Below are positions 48,353-57,132 of a stretch of 64,000 nt of DNA, one piece after another. Location of the stretch: NCBI RefSeq assembly GCF_004297405.1, contig NZ_SCVC01000046.1:211475-275474 (forward strand), given 5' to 3'. Position numbers and translations under genes: made by a program. This DNA comes from Reyranella sp. (GTDB lineage Bacteria; Pseudomonadota; Alphaproteobacteria; Reyranellales; Reyranellaceae). The notes beneath the pieces were generated by a model, which did not search any database, was not told the DNA's origin, and saw nothing but the letters and a program-made list of their open reading frames with translations. Position 1 is the stretch's first letter. The number at the start of each line of letters is the position of its first letter.

Positions 48353-49533
48353 ATCACTCCTTCTTTCCGTAATGCCGCGATCCGCGACGCATCGAGGTCA
48401 AGGTCGTCCTTCAGGATCGCGTCGGTGTGTTCGCCGAGCAGGGGTGGCGCGCCACCTGGGACCGCCGGTGTGGTCGAGAGGTTGAGTGGCACGCCGACCA
48501 ACGACAGGGAGTCGCCGCCGCGTGTGGCCACTTCCAGCACCATCTTCATCGCAGCGACCTGCGGATGAGCCAGCGTCTGCGCAAGGTCATTAACCGGTGC
48601 ACAGGGCACGTTTGCTGTTTCCAGGGCGTCGACCCAGGCGGCGGTCGACCTGGTGGCAAAGATCGCCGACAAGGCCGAAATCACCTTGTCGCGATTCTCG
48701 ATGCGCAGTGTCGTCGTCGCCAGCGCCGGATCGGCGGCGAGCTCGGTGGCGCCGATCGCTGCACAGAGCCGCTGCCACGCAGCATCGTTGGTGGCGCCGG
48801 CCAGCACATGGCCGTTTTCTGTGCCGAATGCCTGATAGGGCACGATGTGCCACACACCCGATCCGTCGCGCGGCGGAACCTTGCCGCCCAAGGTGTAGGC
48901 CGGCACGTGGTAGCCCAGCAACGCGATGGCCGTTTCCATCAACGACACGCGGATATGCTGGCCGCCCGCCTTACCGGCCTGTCGCGCGTAGAGCGCCGAG
49001 GCAATACCGGAGAAAGCCAGCAGGCCGGTCGCCATGTCGATGAAAGAAGCGCCAGCGCGCACTGGCCCGCCGTCTCGTTCACCGGTCATCGCCATCATGC
49101 CGCTGAAGGCCTGCAGCATGAGATCGTAGCCGGGCTTGCCGGCGAGCGGGCCTTCGTGGCCATAGCCGCTGATCGTTGCGTGCACGAGATCCGGCCGCAG
49201 GGCGCGCAACCGGGCATCATCGACCCCCAACCGTTCGGCGACGGCCGGCAGGAAACTGTCGATCACGACATCGGCCTTGCGCACCAGCCCCGCCAGGATC
49301 TCCTGTCCTGCGCCGCTCTTGAGATTCAGCGTCATGCCGCGCTTACCACGATTGACGCTGAGGAAGTTGGCGCTCTGACCGTCGATGACCGGCGCCCATT
49401 TCCGGTTCTCGTCGCCGCCGACATCCTCGACCTTGATCACGTCGGCGCCGAAGTCGGCCAACATCTGCCCGCAGAACGGCCCTGCAAGAACGCGGCTGAG
49501 ATCGAGAACGCGGATGCCGGAGAAGGCAGTCAT
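48349..49533 (-). CDS. CaiB/BaiF family III CoA-transferase
   Basis: 394 aa. VLDLSRVLAGPFCGQMLADFGADVIKVE is the N-terminal signature, and GASFIDMATGLLAFSGI has the catalytic Asp of true CoA-transferases (which form an aspartyl-CoA anhydride), unlike the racemase-like paralogue at 1674. It probably activates an organic acid taken up by the operon's binding proteins. One nt separates it from the upstream crotonase gene. Confidence 0.9.
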   Translation of the reverse strand: MTAFSGIRVLDLSRVLAGPFCGQMLADFGADVIKVEDVGGDENRKWAPVIDGQSANFLSVNRGKRGMTLNLKSGAGQEILAGLVRKADVVIDSFLPAVAERLGVDDARLRALRPDLVHATISGYGHEGPLAGKPGYDLMLQAFSGMMAMTGERDGGPVRAGASFIDMATGLLAFSGIASALYARQAGKAGGQHIRVSLMETAIALLGYHVPAYTLGGKVPPRDGSGVWHIVPYQAFGTENGHVLAGATNDAAWQRLCAAIGATELAADPALATTTLRIENRDKVISALSAIFATRSTAAWVDALETANVPCAPVNDLAQTLAHPQVAAMKMVLEVATRGGDSLSLVGVPLNLSTTPAVPGGAPPLLGEHTDAILKDDLDLDASRIAALRKEGVI

Positions 49534-49534
49534 G

Positions 49535-50323
49535 TCAGAGGCCGCGCACCACGGCCTGGCGTTTCGCCCGCCATGCCTCGTGCGCTTCCTTCGAATCTTC
49601 GGTCTGGCTCAGCGCGGCGAAGCGATAGACGTCGACCTCGGACGCGTCGCGTATATTGGGAATATCGAGACCCTTGGTGAGCGACTCCTTGGCAAGCCGC
49701 GCGGCGAGCGGCGGTAGGGCAGCAATGTCGTCGGCTACCTTCAGGGCCTGCGGTATCAGTTCTCCATGCGGCACCAGCCATTGCGCGAGCCCGATGCGAT
49801 AGGCTTCGGCGGCATCGATCGGACAGCCAAGGGCGGCCTTCATCGCATTACCCTTGCCGACCCAACGCGCCAGCCGCACGGCGCCGCCATAGGCCGGCAT
49901 GATGCCGAGGCGCACTTGCGGCAGACGCCATTCGGCACGCTCCGACGCCACGATCAGGTCGCAGCAATAAGTCGCGATGCAGCCGATGCCGATCGCATAG
50001 CCGTTCACCGCGCCGATCACCGGCTTGGGGAAATCGGTCAGCAGGTTGGCGACGAATTTCCGCCAGTGCGGAATGCCGGTGATGAACGCCGCCGGTGACG
50101 CCACGGTATGGGTCTCGGTGTCGGCGAGATTGGCGCCCGCCGAGAAAGCTGCGCCCTTCTCGTCGCCGGTCAGGATCACGCAGCGGATCTCGTGATCGTG
50201 CTCCAGCTCGGTAAGCCGCGCTTCGAGTCCCTCGTTGAAGTCCTCGTCCCAGGCGTTGCGCGCCTCGGGACGGCTCAAGGTCAGAATGGCCACATGGCCG
50301 CGTCTCTCGCAAAGCAGAGGCAT
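49535..50323 (-). CDS. Enoyl-CoA hydratase/isomerase (crotonase family), copy 2
   Basis: 262 aa. GAAFSAGANLADTETHT and VNGYAIGIGCIATYCCDLIVASE form the oxyanion hole, and RLGIMPAYGGAVRLARWVGKGNAMKAAL is the conserved GG-loop with catalytic-residue region. It is distinct in sequence from the 47576 paralogue, so two successive crotonase steps (for example hydration and retro-aldol or hydrolysis) are plausible. It lies 15 nt after the first Bug gene. Confidence 0.87.
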   Translation of the reverse strand: MPLLCERRGHVAILTLSRPEARNAWDEDFNEGLEARLTELEHDHEIRCVILTGDEKGAAFSAGANLADTETHTVASPAAFITGIPHWRKFVANLLTDFPKPVIGAVNGYAIGIGCIATYCCDLIVASERAEWRLPQVRLGIMPAYGGAVRLARWVGKGNAMKAALGCPIDAAEAYRIGLAQWLVPHGELIPQALKVADDIAALPPLAARLAKESLTKGLDIPNIRDASEVDVYRFAALSQTEDSKEAHEAWRAKRQAVVRGL

Positions 50324-50338
50324 CGCTCTCTCCTGTCG

Positions 50339-51319
50339 TCACTCGTCCAGCTTGATGTTGCCGGCGCGAACCACCTCACCCCATTTCTTCGACTCGGCGT
50401 CGAGAAAGGTGCGGAACTGCGCGGCATCGTTGCCCACGATGTTGTTGCCACCGGCGACCAGCTTGCGGCGCACTTCCGGATCAGCCAGCGATGCCTTGGT
50501 CGCTTCGTAGAGCTTGCGGACGATCGGCTCGGGCGTGCGCGCCGGCGCGAACAAGCCGACCCAGGTGTCGGCGTTGAAGCCCTTCAGCACTGTTTCATTG
50601 AGCGTCGGCACGTCCGGCAGACTTTGCGAGCGCTCCAAGCCGGTCATCGCGATGGCTCGGAGCTTGCCGGCCTGGATCAGCGACAGCGTCGCTGAGACGG
50701 TCGAGAAGCTGAGATCGACGTTGCCGGCGACGACGTCCATGACGGCGGCGCTGTCACCCTTGTAGGGCACGTGCACCATGTCGAAGCCGATGCGCGTCCT
50801 GAAGAGTTCGGCCGCGAGATGGGTCGGCGCACCGATGCCCGAAGAGCCGTACTGCATCTTGCCGGAATGGGCTTTGGCATAGGCCACAAGCTCGGCCGGC
50901 GTCCTGACAGGCAGCCGAGGATTGACCACGATGACCACGTCGTTGGTCGCAACCAGGCTGATCGGCACGAAGTCGTTCACCGGGTCGTAGGGCACCTTGA
51001 GCATGTGCGGATGGATGGTGAGTGCGCCGATGCCGCCCAGCAGCAGCGTGTAACCGTCGGGTGGCGCCTTGGCGACGGCATCGGTGCCGATGCGGCCGTT
51101 CGCGCCGGATCGATTGTCGATGATCAGCCCCTGACCCAGTTCGCGACCCATCCGCTCAGACAGCACGCGGCCGATATTGTCGGTCACGCCGCCAGGGGTA
51201 AACGGAACGACCAGCCGGATCGGCTTGTCGGGATAGGTCTCGGCCCGGACCAGGCCTGGGACCCAGCTGGCGCTCGCAAGCGCCGCCAGGGCGCCGAGCG
51301 CAAACCGCCTTGTCTTCAT
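50339..51319 (-). CDS. Bug-family tripartite tricarboxylate binding protein, copy 2
   Basis: 326 aa. Signal peptide MKTRRFALGALAALASASWV, then ETYPDKPIRLVVPFTPGGVTDNIGRV and DNRSGANGRIGTDAVAKAPPDGYT, the Bug signatures. First gene of the operon opposite the LysR gene. It is clearly divergent from the Bug gene at 46566, so the operon starts and ends with different binding proteins. No membrane permease genes accompany it. Confidence 0.88.
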   Translation of the reverse strand: MKTRRFALGALAALASASWVPGLVRAETYPDKPIRLVVPFTPGGVTDNIGRVLSERMGRELGQGLIIDNRSGANGRIGTDAVAKAPPDGYTLLLGGIGALTIHPHMLKVPYDPVNDFVPISLVATNDVVIVVNPRLPVRTPAELVAYAKAHSGKMQYGSSGIGAPTHLAAELFRTRIGFDMVHVPYKGDSAAVMDVVAGNVDLSFSTVSATLSLIQAGKLRAIAMTGLERSQSLPDVPTLNETVLKGFNADTWVGLFAPARTPEPIVRKLYEATKASLADPEVRRKLVAGGNNIVGNDAAQFRTFLDAESKKWGEVVRAGNIKLDE

Positions 51320-51358
51320 TGTGTTTCCTCCGATGCGGAGGATTCGCTGAAAAGCGGT

Positions 51359-51394
51359 TATTCTTGAATTATATTTTTACTATCAGAATATTCT
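51359..51394. promoter_or_regulatory. Candidate LysR operator between the regulator and its operon
   Basis: The 91-nt divergent spacer is strikingly AT-rich for this genome. It contains ATTCTTGAAT (51359-51368, ATTC/GAAT arms) and the perfect palindrome AGAATATTCT (51385-51394), centres 26 bp apart. Such paired dyads of the ATTC-GAAT kind fit LysR-type activation and recognition sites near divergent promoters. Confidence 0.55.
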
Positions 51395-51410
51395 TATTAT
51401 TGTATCAAAG

Positions 51411-52295
51411 ATGAACCTGCGCTCGCTCCGTTGCTTCCTTGCCGTGGCCGAGGAACTGCATTTCGGCCGCGCCGCCAAGCGCCTGGCCCTCTCCCAGCCG
51501 CCACTCACCCAGCACATCAAGAATCTCGAAGCCGAGGTGGGGGCGATGCTGTTCCTTCGCACCAAGCGATCGGTGCGCCTGACCGATGCCGGCGCGGCGC
51601 TGCTGGACGAAGCGCGGCGCTTGGTCGTGCAGGCCGATGGGCTACGTCACATCGTGCAGCGTGCGCACGAAGGCCGCAGCGGCTATCTGCGCGCCGGCTT
51701 CATCACCTCCTCGGTCTTCACCGAGATCCGCAAGTTCTACAGCAAGATCTCGCGCGGCGTGCCCGGCGTCACGGTGATGTGGCAGGAGATGAGCTCGTCC
51801 GAACAGATTGAAGCGCTGCACGAAGACAAGCTCGACATTGCGGTGCTTCACATGCCGGCGCCGCACCCCGACCTCGTCGCACGCACGATCGTGCGCGAGC
51901 CCATGGTAATGGCGATCTGCGATGTGCATCGCCTGGCGGGCCGTCGCGAGGTTCGGCTGCAGGATTTCGTCGGCGACGATTTCGTGCTGCCACTAAGACA
52001 CATGTCGCCGATTTTCTACGACAGCATCATCGCCGCCTGCCGCAACGCCGGCATCAGCCCGACGATCCCGCCCCATCAGGCCCGCAACCTACTTACGATT
52101 CTGAGCCTGGTGTCGGTCGGCGCCGGCGTGTCGGTTGTTCCGCGCACGCTGGCCTCAGCCGGCTTTCCCGGTGTCGTTTTCAAGCGTCTGCGCGGGCAGG
52201 TGCCGATCAACGAGGTTTCCGTGGTCTGGCGTGCGGACAACCGCTCTCCGGTATTGGCCAGGGCGCTGCAGGCGCTGGGGCTGACACGCCCCTGA
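51411..52295 (+). CDS. LysR-family transcriptional regulator
   Basis: 294 aa. N-terminal winged helix MNLRSLRCFLAVAEELHFGRAAKRLALSQPPLTQHIKNLEAEVGAMLF, then an effector domain with two Rossmann-like halves (GYLRAGFITSSVF and PHLVARTIV-type region). It is divergent from the Bug/CoA operon and presumably activates it on sensing its acid or CoA-derived ligand. The short AT-rich spacer carries the dyads. Confidence 0.93.
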   Translation: MNLRSLRCFLAVAEELHFGRAAKRLALSQPPLTQHIKNLEAEVGAMLFLRTKRSVRLTDAGAALLDEARRLVVQADGLRHIVQRAHEGRSGYLRAGFITSSVFTEIRKFYSKISRGVPGVTVMWQEMSSSEQIEALHEDKLDIAVLHMPAPHPDLVARTIVREPMVMAICDVHRLAGRREVRLQDFVGDDFVLPLRHMSPIFYDSIIAACRNAGISPTIPPHQARNLLTILSLVSVGAGVSVVPRTLASAGFPGVVFKRLRGQVPINEVSVVWRADNRSPVLARALQALGLTRP

Positions 52296-52348
52296 CCAGG
52301 CCGGCGACCGGCCTTGCTTCCGCCATCCCTGCGCGCGATGGTGCCCCA

Positions 52349-55300
52349 ATGTCGCTCTCCGGCGCCTCCGGCCGCCTGACCGCCGTCCTCGGCCCCACCA
52401 ACACCGGCAAGACCTACCTCGCGATCGAGCGCATGCTCGGCCACGCCTCTGGCATGATCGGCTTCCCGTTACGTCTGCTGGCGCGCGAAAATTACGACCG
52501 CATCGTGCAGCTGAAGGGGGTAAATCAGGTCGCGCTGATTACCGGTGAAGAGAAAATCACCCCACCCGGCGCGCGGTATTTCGTCTGCACGGTCGAGTCG
52601 ATGCCGCTCGAGCGGCCGGTCTCCTTCCTTGCGGTCGACGAAGTGCAAATGGCGGCCGATCCCGAGCGCGGCCATTTCTTCACCGACCGCGTACTGCACG
52701 CGCGCGGCATCACCGAAACAATGTTGCTGGGCGCCGACACGATCCGTCCAGTGCTGAACCGGTTGCTGCCCGACATTGATGTCGTGGCGCGGCCGCGTTT
52801 CTCCAAGCTCAGTTATGTCGGGCCGAAGAAGGCGACACGCCTGCCACGTCGCTCAGCGGTCGTCGGCTTCTCGGCCAACGAAGTTTACGCCATCGCCGAG
52901 TTGATTCGCCGCCAGCGCGGCGGCACGGCGATCGTGATGGGCGCCCTCAGCCCGCGCACGCGTAACGCCCAGGTCGAGATGTTCCAGTCGGGCGAGGTCG
53001 ACTACCTCGTCGCCACCGATGCGATCGGTATGGGCCTCAACATGGACGTGAACCATGTCTGGTTCGCCTCGCTGCGCAAATACGACGGCCGCACGCTCCG
53101 CCCCCTGCGCAATGTCGAGATCGCACAGATCGCCGGCCGCGCCGGCCGCCATATGAACGACGGCACCTTCGGCACCACGGCCGAAGTCGGCGGCCTGGAG
53201 CCCGAGACGGTCGAGGCCATCGAGAACCACCGTTTCGATCCGCTACGCGACGTGCAGTGGCGCAATTCCGAGCTCGATTTCCGCTCGGTGCAGGCATTGA
53301 CCGCATCGCTCAATGCCCTGCCGCCGCATCCGGCGCTCCAGCGTGTGCGCGAGCAGGACGACCAGCTCGCTCTGCAGGCTTTGGCGGCGCATTCGGAGTT
53401 CCTGCCGCGCCTGCACTCGCCGCGCCGGGTCAAGCTGCTCTGGGACGTCTGCCAGGTACCGGATTTTCGCAAGACGATGACAGAGGAGCATACGCGCCTG
53501 CTCAGTCAGCTCTTCGAGCACCTGACGCAGGGCGGCGAGCGTCTGCCCGAGGACTGGATCGACGGACATGTGAAACGGCTCGAGCGCTACGACGGCGATA
53601 TCGACACCTTGATGGCACGCATCGCGCACGTTCGGACGTGGACCTATATTTCACATCGTCCCGACTGGATTCAGCGCGCGACCCACTGGCAAGAGCGCGC
53701 ACGGGCTATCGAGGATCGACTTTCTGACGTATTGCATCAGCGTTTGACGCAACGGTTTGTCGATAGACGCGCGGCGTTGCTTGTACGAAGATTGCGCGAT
53801 GAGGGTGAAATGAATTCGTCAGTCGCCGCAGCGGGCGAAGTGACGGTCGAAGGTGAGCACCTCGGCCGCATCGAGGGCTTCCGCTTCGTGCCGGACGCGA
53901 CAGAAGGACAGACGGACCAGAAGGCCGTGCTGAGTGCTGCACTGCGCGCGCTGCGTCAGGATCTGCCAGCGCGCTTGCAGGCGTTCACGAACAGTCCTGA
54001 CGGCGAGATCGTGTTCGATGCGCAACTTCGCGTGTGCTGGGGCGGTGGCCCCGTTGCGCGCCTGCTGCCGTCGGGTGATGTGCTGGCGCCCAAGGTCGAG
54101 GCCATTGCGTCGGATCTGCTCGACGGACCGGCACGTGAGGAAGTGCGCAAGCGTGCCGCGGTCTGGGTGGAGACTCGCATCAGGCTCGGCCTCAGCGAAC
54201 TGATGGATGCGCGCGCTACGACCGAATTGCCGGCCGGCGCGCGAGGCATTGTCTTCCAGCTCTGCGAGAGCCTCGGTGTGCTGCCGCGCCGTCCGATCGA
54301 AGATCAGCTCGCCCAGCTTGCGGAAGAGGATCGCAAGGCGTTGGCGCGGCTTGGCGTGCGCGTCGGCGTCTACTCGATCTACTTCCCGAGCATGTTGAAG
54401 CCGGTGCCGATTCGCTTGCGCGCCGGCCTCTGGATGATCGCCAAGAATCGCGAGGCAATCCCACAGCTACCGGCCGAGGGCCGCACGTCGATGGATCTGC
54501 CGCGCGATGCCGAGCGCGATTTCTACGCCGCCATCGGCTATCTGCCTCTCGGCGACCACGCGATCCGCGCCGACATGGTGGAGCGACTCGCGGCCATGGC
54601 GCGCCATGCGGTGCGCGACAGCCGAGAAACTGCCCGTCGCGCGCAGCAGCAGGAGAAGCAGGAGAGGAAGCCCAGAGGCGAGGCCGCTGCGACTGCAGCG
54701 CCTGCCGCCGCAGCGCCGTCGACCGACGAGATCAGCGAATGGGCGATTGTCGCCGCTGCTTTCGGCGAAATGGAGCCGGTGGCGGATGTCATCGAAGCAC
54801 CGCCTGAGGCACCGGCAGAAATAGCGGAGACGCCGGCCGAGGCAGCACCTGCTGCGGAAGCTGCCGAAGCGCCCGTCGAATCGGCGCCGGAGCCCCAAGC
54901 GGAAACCACGGCAGAGGCAGTTGCGGAAGCGGCACCTGAACCTGTGGCCGAGGAAGCCAAGGCCGAAGAGGCATCAGAAGAGCCCAAGCCGCAGCCGGAG
55001 GCGAAGAAAGGCCCGCGGCCTCTGCCTCCCGGCTGGTTCCGCGCAACGCCGCAGATGATGTCACTGGTCGGCTGCTCGGAGCCAGAGATGGCCGATGTGC
55101 TGAGTGGCCTCGGCTATCGCGTGCATCCGCCGTCGGAAGAGAACGGCCCGTTGCATGCCTTCTCGATCAAGCCGCGCTTCGTGCGCGAGCGCGAGGAGCA
55201 GCGCGAACGGCAGCGTCAGCACCAACGCGACCAGCGCGACCAACGCCGTCGCGAACGGCCGGAGCGGCCGAACGAGCGGCAGTTCTTCGCCGATTCGCCG

Positions 55301-55555
55301 CGCCCACCGCGCGGCAAGGATGATCGGCCGCGCAAGGATGGACCCCGGCCGGATCGCCCACCGAACCAGGGCAAGGACGGTCGCCCACCGCAGGAGAACA
55401 GAGGACGCGACGACAGGCGTGGCCCGCGGCCGCCGCGTCGCGACAGTGGCGGACCGGCCCTGCGCCTTTTCGCCACCACCGAGACGAAGGGCGATGCGGC
55501 AGCCGATTCGCCGTTCGCCAAGCTGCTCGAGCTGAAGCTCGGCGGAAAGAAGTAA
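52349..55555 (+). CDS. Suv3-like superfamily 2 RNA helicase with long disordered C-terminus
   Basis: 1068 aa. Motif I GPTNTGKTYLAIERML, DExH variant FLAVDEVQMAAD, motif III-like LGADTI, motif V ATDAIGMGLNMD and motif VI QIAGRAGRHM are intact, so an ATP-dependent RNA helicase related to mitochondrial Suv3. The helicase core and Suv3 C-terminal region run to about residue 770. Then follow an acidic Ala/Pro/Glu-rich stretch (about 777-885), a conserved small domain with PPGWFRATPQMMSLVGCSEPEMADVL, and an Arg/Asp/Pro-rich tail (about 940-1035). Its alphaproteobacterial synteny with an S4 protein, ferredoxin and CarD is preserved; the cellular role, presumably RNA decay or ribosome-related, is not settled. 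Confidence 0.88.
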   Translation: MSLSGASGRLTAVLGPTNTGKTYLAIERMLGHASGMIGFPLRLLARENYDRIVQLKGVNQVALITGEEKITPPGARYFVCTVESMPLERPVSFLAVDEVQMAADPERGHFFTDRVLHARGITETMLLGADTIRPVLNRLLPDIDVVARPRFSKLSYVGPKKATRLPRRSAVVGFSANEVYAIAELIRRQRGGTAIVMGALSPRTRNAQVEMFQSGEVDYLVATDAIGMGLNMDVNHVWFASLRKYDGRTLRPLRNVEIAQIAGRAGRHMNDGTFGTTAEVGGLEPETVEAIENHRFDPLRDVQWRNSELDFRSVQALTASLNALPPHPALQRVREQDDQLALQALAAHSEFLPRLHSPRRVKLLWDVCQVPDFRKTMTEEHTRLLSQLFEHLTQGGERLPEDWIDGHVKRLERYDGDIDTLMARIAHVRTWTYISHRPDWIQRATHWQERARAIEDRLSDVLHQRLTQRFVDRRAALLVRRLRDEGEMNSSVAAAGEVTVEGEHLGRIEGFRFVPDATEGQTDQKAVLSAALRALRQDLPARLQAFTNSPDGEIVFDAQLRVCWGGGPVARLLPSGDVLAPKVEAIASDLLDGPAREEVRKRAAVWVETRIRLGLSELMDARATTELPAGARGIVFQLCESLGVLPRRPIEDQLAQLAEEDRKALARLGVRVGVYSIYFPSMLKPVPIRLRAGLWMIAKNREAIPQLPAEGRTSMDLPRDAERDFYAAIGYLPLGDHAIRADMVERLAAMARHAVRDSRETARRAQQQEKQERKPRGEAAATAAPAAAAPSTDEISEWAIVAAAFGEMEPVADVIEAPPEAPAEIAETPAEAAPAAEAAEAPVESAPEPQAETTAEAVAEAAPEPVAEEAKAEEASEEPKPQPEAKKGPRPLPPGWFRATPQMMSLVGCSEPEMADVLSGLGYRVHPPSEENGPLHAFSIKPRFVREREEQRERQRQHQRDQRDQRRRERPERPNERQFFADSPRPPRGKDDRPRKDGPRPDRPPNQGKDGRPPQENRGRDDRRGPRPPRRDSGGPALRLFATTETKGDAAADSPFAKLLELKLGGKK

Positions 55556-55580
55556 TTCCGCCGTGGGGCGCTGACGCGCG

Positions 55581-55835
55581 ATGCGTCTCGACAAGTGGCT
55601 CTGGCACGCCCGCTTCTTCAAGACGCGTTCGCTGGCCACCCGCTACATCGAGAAATCGCGCTGCCGCATCGATGGCCGGGTGGTCGACAAGGCGCATGCC
55701 ACGGTAGCGCCCGGCATGGTCCTGACCTTTGCGCTGGGGCCGAAGGTGCGCGTTGTCCGGGTTGTTGCTTTAGGGGAGCGGCGTGGACCAGCTCCCGAGG
55801 CTCGGTCGTTGTATGAAGAGATCGAGCCGCGCTGA
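55581..55835 (+). CDS. S4-domain RNA-binding protein (Hsp15-like)
   Basis: 84 aa. MRLDKWLWHARFFKTRSLATRYIEKSRCRIDGRVV is the S4 domain, and the basic KVRVVRVVALGERRG tail matches the Hsp15/RqcP-type rRNA- or tRNA-binding proteins that act on stalled 50S subunits. Start 26 nt after the helicase stop. Conserved as partner of the Suv3-like helicase in alphaproteobacteria. Confidence 0.87.
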   Translation: MRLDKWLWHARFFKTRSLATRYIEKSRCRIDGRVVDKAHATVAPGMVLTFALGPKVRVVRVVALGERRGPAPEARSLYEEIEPR

Positions 55836-55898
55836 TTCGGCAGTCTTGCGCCGCCGTGTCCATCGCGTTAAGCACGCGACGCTCGTTTAGGAACTCGT

Positions 55899-56234
55899 AT
55901 GACCTATGTCGTGACTGAAGCTTGCATCAAGTGCAAGTACATGGACTGCGTCGAAGTCTGCCCCGTGGATTGCTTCTACGAGGGCGAGAACATGCTGGTC
56001 ATCAATCCGGACGAGTGTATCGACTGCGGCGTCTGCGAGCCGGAGTGCCCGCCCAACGCCATCCTACCCGATACGGAATCGGGCCTGGAGAAGTGGCTGG
56101 AGCTGAACCGCGGCCTCTCGGCCACTTGGCCGAATATCACCCGCAAGGGCGAGGCCCCTGCTGACGCCGAGGCCTTTAAGGACGAGAAAGACAAGTTCGA
56201 AAAGTATTTCAGCGACAAGCCCGCTGCGCGATAG
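55899..56234 (+). CDS. fdxA: 7Fe ferredoxin (3Fe-4S/4Fe-4S), FdxA type
   Basis: 111 aa. Cysteines 9, 12, 17, 21, 25, 40, 43, 46 and 50 sit in CIKCKYMDCVEVCPVDCFYE and CIDCGVCEPECPPNAI, the Azotobacter FdI-type arrangement of one 3Fe-4S and one 4Fe-4S cluster. The C-terminal ~45 residues are charged. It transfers low-potential electrons; the partner enzyme is unknown. Separated from CarD by a 289-nt leader. Confidence 0.93.
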   Translation: MTYVVTEACIKCKYMDCVEVCPVDCFYEGENMLVINPDECIDCGVCEPECPPNAILPDTESGLEKWLELNRGLSATWPNITRKGEAPADAEAFKDEKDKFEKYFSDKPAAR

Positions 56235-56246
56235 AAACGACCGTTC

Positions 56247-56318
56247 GCAAGTCCTTTCTTGCACTTTCTGCAACAGCCATGCGGCAGTTGCATAGGCCCA
56301 CCGTTGCCGAAATGCAAC
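56247..56318 (+). other. Repeated short dyads downstream of fdxA
   Basis: GCAAG (56247-56251) and CTTGC (56258-56262) form a 5-bp hairpin after fdxA. Then TGCAAC (56269-56274), GTTGCA (56287-56292), GTTGC (56303-56307) and GCAAC (56314-56318) alternate, so two mutually exclusive pairings are possible. They lie just upstream of the carD promoter and may act as a weak fdxA terminator. No T-run is present. Confidence 0.35.
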
Positions 56319-56325
56319 ATAAGCC

Positions 56326-56354
56326 CTGACTCCGTCCGGATTCTCTGATATAAC
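56326..56354 (+). promoter_or_regulatory. sigma70-type promoter for carD
   Basis: CTGACT (56326-56331), 17-nt spacer, TATAAC (56349-56354). It gives a 5' leader of about 160 nt before carD, with further dyads including GTGT-rich segments. Confidence 0.55.
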
Positions 56355-56523
56355 ACTCCTGCTGGAAGCGATCCGAAGTTCGGTCCGCTGCCGGCTCGGT
56401 GTCCGTGTCGGTATCCGATAACAACTTACCGATACATAGGCATCGGGCGAGCACACAGGGGAGTGTGCGCGGCGGGTCGCGGTATCGCTGAAAGCGGGGC
56501 TAGTCGTGGAGGGAATCGAGGAT

Positions 56524-57051
56524 ATGACCAAGCCGAAGAAGGTGGCGGCGAAAGCGAAGGAGTATGCCTTCGAGAAGGGCGATTTCGTGGTCTATCCGAC
56601 CCACGGCGTCGGCCGCGTCATCGATATTGAGGCCAAGGAAATCGCCGGGCACAAGCTCGACCTGTTCGTGATCTCCTTCGAGCAGGAGCGCATGATGCTG
56701 CGCGTACCTGTCGCGAAGGCCAAGATTTCCGGTCTGCGCAAGCTCAGCTCGCGCAAGATCATGGAGAGCGCTCTGGTGACCCTGAAGGGCCGCAGCCGTG
56801 TGAGCCGCGCCATGTGGAACCGCCGCGCGCAGGAATACGAAGCCAAGATCAACTCTGGCGACCCGGTGTCGATCGCCGAAGTCGTGCGCGACCTGCACCG
56901 CAATGCCGGCCAGCCGGACCAGTCGTACAGCGAGCGCCAGATCTACGAGGCGGCCCTGGATCGCCTGGCCCGCGAGCTGGCGGCTGTCGAGCGTATCGAC
57001 AAGGATCTCGCCACCCAGAAGCTGAACAGCGTCCTGCAGAAGGTCGCCTAG
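56524..57051 (+). CDS. carD: CarD-family RNA-polymerase-binding transcription factor
   Basis: 175 aa. RNA polymerase-interaction (Tudor-like) domain at the N-terminus: YAFEKGDFVVYPTHGVGRVIDIE and LFVISFEQERMMLRVPV, followed by the helical CdnL-type C-terminal domain. CarD stabilises open complexes, notably at rRNA promoters. The ATG at 56524 follows GAGG; an in-frame GTG six codons earlier is possible. A strong terminator follows at 57081. Confidence 0.94.
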   Translation: MTKPKKVAAKAKEYAFEKGDFVVYPTHGVGRVIDIEAKEIAGHKLDLFVISFEQERMMLRVPVAKAKISGLRKLSSRKIMESALVTLKGRSRVSRAMWNRRAQEYEAKINSGDPVSIAEVVRDLHRNAGQPDQSYSERQIYEAALDRLARELAAVERIDKDLATQKLNSVLQKVA

Positions 57052-57080
57052 GCCCTGGGGCCGGCAGGCTTGAGCCGAAA

Positions 57081-57115
57081 GGCGGCCGACAGTCCACTGT
57101 CGCGCCGCCTTTTTT
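57081..57115 (+). terminator. Intrinsic terminator of carD
   Basis: GGCGGCCGACAG, loop TCCA, CTGTCGCGCCGCC, followed by TTTTTT. The stem has twelve pairs with one bulged C. It lies 30 nt after the carD stop and 18 nt before the next start codon. Confidence 0.93.
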
Positions 57116-57132
57116 ATGTGCACTGTCCTTGA

